64,000 nucleotides of DNA from Rhinopomastus cyanomelas. Lineage: Eukaryota; Chordata; Aves; Bucerotiformes; Rhinopomastidae. The number at the start of each line of letters is the position of its first letter. Position 1 is the first letter of the stretch. The translations under genes were made by a program, and so were the position numbers. The stretch is from NCBI GenBank assembly GCA_013400115.1, contig VXBP01003486.1, positions 806,001 to 870,000 on the forward strand. The letters are read 5' to 3'. The notes below the pieces were generated by a model. That model ran no database searches. It was not told the origin of the DNA and was given only the letters and a program-made list of their open reading frames with translations. Of this stretch, positions 33,904 to 45,900 are shown in pieces.

Positions 33904-33955
33904 TTAAACAGTGTATTTCTGAAGAAAGCGGTCGAATGCATCGTAAATCGCCTGT
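33904..33955 (-). CDS. ABHD18: ABHD18 last coding exon
   Basis: The exon completes an Arg codon, encodes QAIYDAFDRFLQKYTV and stops at TAA (33906-33904). Human ends QAIYDAFERFLHKYAN, so the C-terminus is homologous and nearly the same length. Confidence 0.95.
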
Positions 33956-36900
33956 CTAGAATAAGGAGAAAAGATCACTTAGACCTGCTCTTCCCCAAAT
34001 GATGTAAGCGGTGTATTTCTGTGTACTTACAAAATACAACTGCAAAGCTGCCATCACAGCTTCAAAACAGCATTCAACCAAAGCGTGATACCAGGTAGTT
34101 TTTTCTCCTTCACTGTTTCTGGGATCTCTCATTTCAATGCAGCAATATACTCATGTTTCAGGAACGAGCGGGATTTTTTTACCAACTTTGAGCGCAAATG
34201 TTAATGGATGAGGAGTTTTCTACTCAAACACGTCACGAAATGTGTCAGAGAGATATGGAGAATTCATGACTTTTGAGTAACCTTCATAAAGTAAGGCTGA
34301 AGTTTTAAATAGCAATAAGCTAGCGGTAAGCGCACACTGACCTTGATTGCTGCTTAGACTTCCCAAATGAGATGTACACTCTTACCATCTCCTCATGTTT
34401 GAAAATTAAAAAGTATTCAGCTTTTTAAAACTAAGGAACTGCATTTATTTAACCTTCAGAAAGTCTTCAGAAAGTCAACGCCTGGTATTACTAAGGTAAG
34501 AATTCATGCAACTACTACTCAACTGCAGTCAAGCTTTTCTTTTGATTTTCATCTTCAATTATGTCTGTTCTTAAAAGTCTCAGACAACAACTGCAAAAAG
34601 TCAACAGCTGTGCAATACAAAATAAGCAGTCACTGACTTGGAAGCATTTTGTAGTGTTCAGTGCACAAATTAACTAACAGTCTTCACTGAAAAGCAGGAG
34701 TGAGTGGGATCATTCTCTTACCGTTGGCTCACTGTATTGCACCTCACCTTTGCTCATGAAATGGAAATCATAGCATCACAGAATCATTAGGATTGGAAGG
34801 GACCTCTAAAGATCATCTAGTCCAATCCCCCTGCCACAGCAGGATCACCCCAGGATTGCTGTAAGCAAATCAAACAATTTGTTCCTCAAAACAGTATTTG
34901 GTATTTGTTGCTTCTAAGTACTTATACTATTACTTCTAGAAGAAAAGTTAAGTGCCTCAATATTATGGCTTTAACTTCTAGACTCTTTTTGAACTTTCTG
35001 TTGACCTTACCTAAAGAGTCCTTGTTTGAAGAGGTAGGCACTGACATGACCTCCATCCAGATACCTGACTTCACAGCCAGGCCAGATTTCTTGAAGACTG
35101 CGCACCCCAGTTCGAGGAATATAGGCATCCTCCTTAGCTTGTACAACTATGATTAAACTTGGGTCAACTGGAACTAAAGAAAAGCAGAGTTTCACTCATC
35201 TACGGTAAGAAAAACAATGACAGGAGACAACTGACACAAAGGACTGCATCACTTTGACAAGTACATCAGGATCCCAGATCCTCTTCAAGTTTCAAGACAG
35301 GTCACTGCTTTAGCTAAGTTGTTCCTTGCTAAGTGTCTACAAAAACAGTAACTGTACTTAGAACAAACTTCACAGTCAGAATGAAAACATGAATGAAGAA
35401 ACTGAAAGGCAAATTTTTAATTCACTTGATCATTGGTTGGCTCTTACAAAGAAGCAGGAAAACAATGAGGAAATGAAATGTTAAATAGATGCTGCTGAAT
35501 AATACTGAAGATATTTCCCTATTTCAGCTAAGATGCCAGCAATGAGAGTAAAGAAAACATCTTCCCTCAGACTTTATGCATTTTTTCAAATCACACATTG
35601 AAACAAGTCAATACATACCTGAGAAGTTAGCTACGTGCGTACACTCATCCATTACTCCTTTCATGAACCTTAAGGATTCTCTCTGCAAAGTGTCACTCCT
35701 TTTGTTCATTCTGTGTTCTTGGGGGCTGGTTATGTTACTATTGCTGTTGCTACTGGTTGAAAATGTTTGACTTATGCACTGCATTTTAGGAGCATCCTGT
35801 ATTAAGAGTCTTTCTGATGAGGCACTTAGAGTACTTTTGTTTGTGGCAAAGCTGTTAACAGCTTCTTGGGATACAGTTTTGTTTGAGGAATCAAAGTTGA
35901 ACATTCTGGAGGTCACATCCATCTCATCTATACCATGCACGCTGTCAGGGAAATTTTTAACAAAGTCTTGGCCCATCTTGAAGGAATCGGTCTGCACAAA
36001 GACAATAGGTCATTTATTAAGGGTTTCTCCTCTAAACCAGTTGCTTAATCTTATTGTTAAGATCAACTCAAAAAGAAAAACATGAAAAAAGATAGAACCA
36101 ACACTGCCCAGACTGCTTGTTATTTTCAGCCCCAAAGTCACTCAGTTAAATCCTGATCATCAGAACGACTCAATAGCTTCATTCTGCGTTTCCATTATAG
36201 CTCACGATGCCAGTGTATTTTACTTACAAATGGAAAGCCCCTAAGTAACTGTCTCCACATCAACCCCTCTTCTCCTGTCCTAAGTTATTTGATAAAGGAT
36301 TGTCACAAAGCAAAGACTCTTGCGATTTATCACGATTTATGTCTAGGACACAACAGAATTGCAACAGAAGCAATTCTGAACAAGTTACCACTTCAGTCTT
36401 CGAAGCGTGGCAAGGCAAGTAAACTCCCCTTGAGAAGAGTCTTTCAAGCTTTGTCATAACATGCATTGAAGAAAGAATAAAATGTATTTTGTATTTCATT
36501 TGTTGCTCCCAGCAAGAAGGGAACTACAAAAGCTCTACATCATGTTTATCTCAACTGTCCGTGAATAGAAGTCTAAAGCTGAAGAAAGGCCAGCATCACA
36601 CGCAAGCAGAAGTCGAGTGACCCAGCGTTCGAAACAAACTGGAAAAGTAGCTTAAAGCTCCTACATATTAAAAATACAGCACTGAATATTGGAAGGAACT
36701 GCTTCAAAGGGAGACACATCATTCTTTGATATTTGCATGTCAGGCTGTTGGTTTTCCAGACTACAAGCCAGTTACGAAGCTTTGATTACATTACGTGGCA
36801 GATTACAGTAAGTGTGGTCATGGAAGAAACGTGTGCGTTAAGTGTAGCCCTTGCGACACTACAGAGCCAAAATAATAGCTTCTGGTTTTTAGAAGGTTTT

Positions 36901-39900
36901 CCTTCAAAGATTCAATTTATCAAAAGGATAAGGAAACAACAAGCAAATATGTCTTAGCCAACAATTGGCTACTTTAACTGGAAGTAAAAGGAAGTGACAT
37001 TATCTGTGCCGGTAAATATTATGAAATGAAGAAAACAAACTATACTCACTCCACAGTATTCAAGCATTTGAATGATTTCTTCTTCATAAACAGTCTGCAT
37101 AAAATACTGTTTCTCCAGCTCTCTCCAGTTCACTGCCTTGCTCAGCACACCCTGAGATTACAAACACAATTTTACACCCTTCCAATACTTTGATTGGTTT
37201 GCTTGTATCCAGCACACAAAGAAAATTCAGAGATCAATCTAAAATAACAATACACAGGGAAAAAATCTATCTGCTCCTCTATGGGACTTCTGTCCAGGTT
37301 CTCAGAGAACCCTTAGAATTAATGGAATCAAAGTGTAAGCTCATATTGTAACATAGGACTTGGAAATCTACCTGCCTTTAAAACAAAAAGAAAAAAAAAG
37401 AAGGGAAAACCTAGGCACCTGTTATATCGTAGCAACAGCAGTATCACTCAGCTATTCAAGCCAGGCTTTGAGCAGAAGAAAGTATTTGTGTGGCTTGCCT
37501 CCTCACCCTCCCACATTCAGACCAGGACTCTATTTACCATGCCACAAATGAGCCTGAGCCCCCAATTTGCTTCATGACCCACTGAAGTAGCTTAAAACTA
37601 CTTTCCTTATCATGGGTGGTGTATGTGCAGCAGGAAAGAGGGGTTTTGCCACTAGTCACTAATAGAGGCCCGAACTGCAAAGGTGAACGTGGCCAACCCA
37701 AACCTTTTAGAGTACAGATCTGATTGCACTCCAAGACATCAACAAGAAATTACAGTAATTACCGTCGTGAAGACTGCAGAAGCTGTTGACCAGGAAAGAC
37801 AGGGAATCAACGGCAACGGTTTAGGCCAGTTTGCCACCGCCAGTGAAGCCATCTAGAATCAAAGGCACCTATTACATATTTTCATATTGAATTCACAACA
37901 TGATATCAAGAACTTATGTACCTTCTATGTATTTGTTCATACAGTATCAAACAAACAGGCAGTGCCAAGCAGTCAAGGACGGTGGCAGCTGGATATACTG
38001 TCACCTACTTAGAAGATACAGTCTATCCTTCAGAGATTTCCCCACCAACAAACATCACTCTGGACAGGGCTAATTCCAAGGCTGGAAGAGTTTTTGTTAC
38101 AAAAATTCCCAATAGAATACACATTCTGAACTTTCAGTTGCTTAAATCCATGACAAAGATCTACAAAGCCTTCCCATCAAGCTCTCACAAGCTTATTTCA
38201 AGGCAAAACGAAGAACACCACCTATCTGTGTGGTGAAAGCCAGAAACTAACGACTTTCGTCTCAGTTCCAAGCTTCCCCATCAGTAGAACTGAGTTCATG
38301 CTGTCTACCTGCTGCTGCAAATTCGATCAAATTTCAAATAGGATTTATTTCCCTGGTTTTCAATTGTAGCAGAAGTCTTATAAAGAACTCAGAACTAGGC
38401 AAAAATGCATCTTCCTGGACTAAGAAAAAAAAGAGTCACGGCTCAGCTCTCGCCTCCTTCTATACCCCTGCTGTACGTGCCCACTGGTGTAAGATACAGC
38501 ACCCAGTTATTCCCACAGCATTCCAAGTGACCTGCACCGCTTAACGGTGCCTACACAAGTTTGGGAACTTCAATCCAACACACAAATACAACTGGGAAGA
38601 CACGTTTAATACCTAAGTTGCTGTTTCAGTAGCGAGATGTTCATGTAAATCAAAGGTGCTTTGCACATTCATGACATTTAGTTATAAAATTGTGCTTTGG
38701 GGGAAAAATTATTTTCCATTTGGTAGCCACTATCATTACCAACATTATGTACTTAGCTCCCAACAACAAACAGGGATCAAAGAACAGAAGTATGCTGTTT
38801 TAATAAGCTTTCTTCCTATAGCTCTCAGAGCAATTATCATCATCTGTAGAGACACAAGCTGTAATATTTTAACTGTGTATTAGTCTTTCAAGCATCTTAC
38901 TAATAGCTGCTGTTCCAGTTCGAATATGCACAATGTCATATACCAAGTATTATCCACTTCAGCACTGAACTCTCCTCTAATCAATACAAATGACTGGGGT
39001 AAAAAATGATGAGTTGTGAACAGAAGGGACACCAAGTGATTTCAATTACAACATGCTTGCAAAGAAGAGACATTCCACACAAAAGTTAAAGCAGAAGAAT
39101 GGAGCAAAAGGGGGAGAACTAGCAATTATGAGTCCAGGCTTCCTTTCAGAAAGCATTTCTCCCCCTGCCCTTTGCGTAAAAACCATAATTATGTGAGAGG
39201 CTTATATTCTTATTAAGCCAGTCAGGAGATGGCTGGCAAAGGGCTCTATGATTTGCCAGTACTTATTGAGAATTATACTAATTCAGCATCACAGAACACG
39301 AGAATTGCCAACAATTTGTTTCTTCTGACTCTCAACATTCATTTTAAAGTATTTCTGAGAGGAACGCATAGAACAAATTATTTCCACATGCAAAATGATC
39401 ATGCAAGAAGTTAAAACAAGAATTACTGAAGATGAAATATAAAAGCTTACATGTCCTCCCATGGATATTCCAGTCATCCCTAGCGGTCCATAGCCTTCTC
39501 TTTCTAGCCAGTGCAAAAGAGCTGCCGATTCTAGAATAAGAGCTCCTCCCATCACAAAGAGGTCCGAGACATTTTTTAAGCATGACCGTCTGTTCTCCAC
39601 AGAAAAGGAAAATATAAGATTTATTTTCTAAGATTAGATTGGGTCAGTTTTCATCACTCTTTACATAGTCTTGTACAAGGCCTGATCACATTCCCAGAGA
39701 GTTTTGGAGTTGCTTTTTCTCCTGTTGATTCAACAGGAGTTCAAGTCCATACACCCTAACTCTTGTGGTTTTTCATCTAAAAGAGGACTAGGAACAGACA
39801 CCTGCTAAGCTTCTAATGTAATATCAGTGACAGCCTGGTCTTCTAAAAACAGATGTTACCACCACTAGAATCTCAGTAGCACTAATCTTCTGTCTTACTA

Positions 39901-42900
39901 AATTCTAACAGATCTTTTAGAAACAGTGATACAATCCTATACATCCTACACATACACTATCACACTTGCATAAACAATCTTTGTGCTTTTTTTGGGGTTT
40001 TTTTTTCTCATTTACCTGTTTTACATCATTGAAAAATTGCACACAACATTTGAAGAGCAATCAGTATTTCAGCTTTGGAAGCACTCATCAGTGTCACTGT
40101 AAGACTGAAATTGTAAAGTGGGAAGTTTGTCACGGTACTGAGAAATTCATGTAGCATACTGCAAAGCATTAAAACACAGAAGAAGAAAAACGTAGAAAGC
40201 TATTCAGCTGAACCATCAGAGTGACTCTAGAAAGTGGGAAAAAATACATCTTTTATAGAACAATTCATACACTTCTAGTTTGGGGAGGACTGTGTATTTT
40301 CAGTACCACACAGTCCAGTGACAAAACGCTACTGGCCTCTTCCATCACAGTTAAGGTCACATTTGAAACACTCTGAAGCACAAGGACAGAGCTGACAGTG
40401 CCAGCCACAGCAGAAATGAACATAGCTGCTGCAGAGCGGTATTTATAGGCTAATGTAATTCTTTCCTACAGCTTTGTTATGAGATTCCTCAACCCTCTAA
40501 GGAATCTTCCCTCAGCTGCTGTATTTATTAAACATTAGTACCAGTGTATTAACCAAAACCACTGCTACTGGTTTGTAGCTTTATATAGCCGAGTGACAAC
40601 TACCGGCTGGGGTGTTAGGTTGAGAACACCCCTTTCAGAGAACCTCTCATGTGCATGCTCAGCTAAGAACAGAGTTAGAAACATCAGCAAAGTACTTCAT
40701 TTCCTCTTCTGCACCAGAACCTCAATAACTGCAAAAAACCCCACCAATGGATGTAGTCTAGCAGACACTCCCTCCTGTCACCTTCCTATAAGCCTGCACT
40801 TCTGAAAGCAATAATAAACCTACCTATGTGTTGAAGCAACTTTCCTATTAAAGAAATTTACAACAGCATCATCTGAGCTGGTAAATGCAATTCACTTTCT
40901 TTAAAAAGTGGTTCTTAGGTCAAAAATATAATTCAGCATTTGTTTTAACAAAACCCACAGCAAACCCTTGAAAGTGATTTTTAATGAAACATTACCTACT
41001 TAATTTTTCTAAGCTTTGGATTTAGCAAATCTAAAGAAAACCTAGAAAATTTAAACTGCTGTAGTGGGAGGCAGTGCTCCTGGTCAAGCCCTAATAGAAA
41101 GGACAGGTTTATAAAATAATGCACCTATGCAGCTTCTACTTGGGTTGAATTTTCACGCTGGGCTTCAAAAGGATTAAAACACCAACAAGGATGGAAAGAA
41201 ATTTTGCTAGACTAAAACCACAGCTGTGTGTCAGACACAACTTGCTGAGTTGTGGAATTTATATTCCAGAGACTCAACGTGAGAAAAGCAAAATACCCCA
41301 GGAGTTTAGGCTTCCAATTTCCTATTTAAGAACTGACTGGGAGCCAAGTCCTGCAAAATACTACCGCATAGTTTTGACTGCCTAACAAACAAGCCACAAC
41401 AAATTCATTTACACATTTCACTGTGCTCTATTTAAAATGCCCTGGAAAAACAAATATCTTAGCAATTATAACAGGAAAGTTTGTTATCTGAGCAAAGGCT
41501 ACTCACAGTTGACTGAAATACAATTGCAGTGCTTGTACCATCACAGTTGTGAATCAGGAAAATGAACTGATACCTGCTTGCACTCACATTCATCTCTCTA
41601 TACTGCAAGTTCATCTTCTGCAAACTTTCCTAATCACTGTGATCTCTTAATGCAAAAGAGGACAATGCAGCCTAGCAGAGGGTAGACAGGTTCACATTAG
41701 TAAGTTACAACTGATCCATGCTTGAGATTTTTTTTCTAAGTTTATACTACTTTGAGCTTCTGAAGAGAAAAAAAAAAACACTGCTATTTTGAAAATCCAG
41801 CATCCAAGAATGTAATAATAATACTTACAACTGATCCTTAGGTTTTCTGCAGCCATGTAGAAGCCTCAAGTTAAAGAAAGTAAAGCATGTCTGTATAAAA
41901 ACCAGCCAAATCTGAAGTAAATAATTCATATTCATCAACAGCACATTGATTAATATTTGTACCTCGAATTTTGTGTGTCAAACTGGAACTCAAGTTAAAT
42001 GTAGTTTGATAATGCAGTTTGTACCACAAGATTTTACTTTAGTCAGATAGATGGGTAGGAACTAGTGTAACAGTTCCTAGTGTAACAGTGTATACAGCGG
42101 GGTAACAGTGTTACAGAAGTTACTGGTGAGATGATGACGGAACAGAACTTAAACTTCTTTAAAAATCTGTGGAATTCATCTATTGTTTTCACTCTGTCAT
42201 GGTTAAAAGAATCTTCTCCGTACTTCGATCAGTGTACAGAGTCACATCCAAACCTCTCTAAAGACTACACTACTCACTTTAATAAGTACAGTAAGCATCT
42301 GTAGAAGGCATTTTCCAACAAAATCATAAAAGCAGTATTTGATGTAAAAGTAGCACATTTATATGAATTGTGCTTCATACACTGCTCATACTTTGTGATT
42401 CCATGCACTGGAAATTGATCCACAATGTAGATATTGTACCAGTGTGCTAATTCACCCTCTGGACAGAACGCTGAGAACACGTATCGTGCCTTCCACGAAA
42501 GGATATAGTAGGGATTTTCTAGCAAGAGGGAAGCCATACAGGCTTCTTTAATCATTGGGCGTGCCATTAACGTGCGTCTCCTCCAGAAGTGCTAAAAATA
42601 AAGCACAAAAACATGTATGAAGATAAAATATGATTATTTAATTTCTCGAGAAACCATTTTACATACTCACATGATCTCCAGTTCCTGCTAGGTGAATGCA
42701 CACAGGTCTGTGCTTGCCGTTCCATCTCCTGGGTATAATGAACTGAAATCTATGAGAAACAAACACCTGTTTCAGCAAAGCATATCTATTTACAAGCCGC
42801 ACCAGAGAAATTAATCACAAAAAAAGAGGAAGAATAAAAGTCTTTTCATAGCACATGCAGGCCAACTGCCAGCAATTCAGCAACATCATTTTTCATAAAC

Positions 42901-45900
42901 ACATCCAGCAAAGAAAGGAATCACAAAGTAGGAGAGAACAAATGCCAGACAGGAAAAGGAGCCAAGCTGCAAGATCATGTTCCTAAAACAGACCACTACC
43001 TCATCATCACTATTTAAATTCTGCAGAGTGGAGAAATGGAACTTCAGATGAGGAGCAGCCTAAACAAGTATGACTAGCTCTCCTAGGCATCATTGCTAGT
43101 TTTCTCCTGAGGGCACAAGAGCTGAAATTGAAGATTAAAATGAGCAATATATGTAAATTTTTAAAAAATTAAAAACCTGACATAGAAACCATGAAACTAT
43201 TCTAGACACCTGTCATCAATCACTTCATGTCAAGTTATTTAGTCCCAGCTAGTGGAAGAGGGTAGGAATTGCTCCTGAGCCACTAGTACTTTCCCCCACA
43301 AGATGGAGCACTGTTACCTACAACAGTGTCACAGTGGAGACAAACATCCCTCACACAGCACACAGGGATCCTAGGGGAAATTTGAGGAGCATTTTAAACC
43401 TGTAACAATACTGTCCCGTGTAACTATTAGTACAAGCTGACTAAAAACCGTAAGAAAACCAGGTAAGGAAACACTGGTATTTTCCAGCATGGTACTAATT
43501 AGTTTGATTAAATTTAGAAACAGAGGTAGAGGAGAACAGGTATTTTGACTAGTAAAGTTATTCTGACATTCCTTAGTGTTGTGTGCTTAAGTGCTCATAA
43601 AACCACCAACCTGTACCACTGACAATGCAAGCAGCAACTTGAGCTGACAAACTTCTACATTTATTCTTTAAGTTACTGGACAAAGCCTGGGGAGGGGGAA
43701 ATCATGGAAATTTAGCTCAAAACTAAAACCAAACAGAAATTATGTTCCATTGCCTTATACACTCCTCAGATGCAAAGCAGCATCAGTTTTAAACATGCAA
43801 AAATGCCATTAGGTATCTTCTGGCTGTTAGGGATTGTTCAGCCTTCTGTGAGGATGTGGGGTTTTTTTGACTTGTGAAGTAAGAAAGGCATGAGATACTC
43901 TTCCTACAGTGAAACAAACGTACTGCTTCAGTACACATCCAATATTTCTGTGTTCAATGTAAATGGGAGGCTGGAACAGTTCCTTCAAACACAATATATT
44001 TCTTCCATACAAACAGCTTCTCCTGCCACATATAAAACAACCATTGCACTTCATTTCCAGTAGCCTGCTCATTTTGAAAAAGCCCCCAAATAACTTAAAA
44101 AACCCACAATACTTACAGACTATTCCCATTTCTCTGCAGTACTAGTTTCAAAAAGGAAATACCACTTAGTTTCTCTTACCTTGCTATAAGAGATTCAACT
44201 GGTAGGACACCTGGTACACAATGAGCCAAGGGAGAAAGAAAGTGCCCCTCAAGGACTTTACAGTCAGATTGTTGCTCAACCTACAGAGAGAATGGGATGA
44301 CAAGAGTAAATTTCATATCAGTGCTCCGAAAGCCAATCTCTTAAAGCAGACAGCTGGTTAAAGGTGTAAAATGAGCCTACTAAAAAGCAAAGCTGAGGTC
44401 TATTTCAAATATAGGGATACCTGTTATGAACACATTGCATTTCTTTCAAGCTTTCAAAAGCTAAGTGGATGTTGTCAGAGACATTCACCGTCCCACCTCT
44501 CTGTACTCCCTAACTCACGTACCCAGTTGCCTGTCCCAGCAGCAATTCATGCTATGGTAACTGTAGACACCAGGAAAACGCAGATTCATATCTCAGGAAG
44601 AAGTTCTTCAATGAGAGAGTGGTTAGGCACTGGAACAGGCTGCCCAGGAAGGTTGTGGAGTCACCATCCCTGGAAGCCTTTAAAAAACAAGCAGACCTAG
44701 CACTTAAGGCTATGGCCTAGGGGTTAGGGAGATGTTGGGATGCGGGCTGGACTTGATCCTGGAGGTCCCTTCCAGCCATGATGGTTTATGACTCTATGAC
44801 ATCAAGACTCAATTCTTCTATCCTATAAAAGGAGCTTGGTAAGTACCAAGTTGATTTAATCGCAGAACATTAGGGATTGGAAGGGACCTCGAAAGAGCCT
44901 CTAGTCCAATCCCCCTGACACAGCAGGATCACGTAGACCAAGTCACACAGGAACACATCCAGGCAGGTTTTAAACCTCTCCAGAGAAGGAGACTCCACAN
45001 NNNNNNNNNNNNNNNNNNNNNNNNNNNNNNNNNNNNNNNNNNNNNNNNNNNNNNNNNNNNNNNNNNNNNNNNNNNNNNNNNNNNNNNNNNNNNNNNNNNN
45101 NNNNNNNNNNNNNNNNNNNNNNNNNNNNNNNNNNNNNNNNNNNNNNNNNAAAACGCAGATTCATATCTCAGGAAGAAGTTCTTCAATGAGAGAGTGGTTA
45201 GGCACTGGAACAGGCTGCCCAGGAAGGTTGTGGAGTCACCATCCCTGGAAGCCTTTAAAAAACAAGCAGACCTAGCACTTAAGGCTATGGCCTAGGGGTT
45301 AGGGAGATGTTGGGATGCGGGCTGGACTTGATCCTGGAGGTCCCTTCCAGCCATGATGGTTTATGACTCTGTGACATCAAGACTCAATTCTTCTATCCTA
45401 TAAAAGGAGCTTGGTAAGTACCAAGTTGATTTAATCGCAGAACATTAGGGATTGGAAGGGACCTCGAAAGAGCCTCTAGTCCAATCCCCCTGACACAGCA
45501 GGATCACGTAGACCAAGTCACACAGGAACACATCCAGGCAGGTTTTAAACCTCTCCAGAGAAGGAGACTCCACAGCTCCCCTGGGCAGCCTGTCCAATGC
45601 TCCATCACCCTCACTGCGAAGGTGGTCCTTCTGACATTTATATGGAACCTCCTATGTTCCAGCTTACACCCACTGCCCCTTGTCCTATCACCAGATGACA
45701 CTGAGAAGAGCCTGACTCCATCCTCCCGACACTCACCCTTCACATATTTATAGACATTTATGAGGTCACCCCTCAGTCTCAGTTTCTCCAAGCTAAAGAG
45801 ACCCAGCTCCCTTTGCCTTTCCTTCACCATCTTCATGGCTCTACGCTGGACACCCTCCAGCAGCTCTATTGCTTTGCGGAACTGAGGGGCCCAGAACTGG

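Noticed and set aside
37916..38236. 106-codon plus-strand frame in an ABHD18 intron
   Set aside because: No recognised motif, antisense to the gene, and of a length expected by chance in 64 kb.
42274..42506. Continuation of ABHD18 coding exon 5 past 42507
   Set aside because: The readthrough peptide is unlike ABHD18. The AT-AC donor and the downstream microexon restore the conserved protein.
44929..45186. Open frames spanning the gap
   Set aside because: They consist mostly of unknown residues from the N run and join duplicated sequence, so they have no biological meaning.
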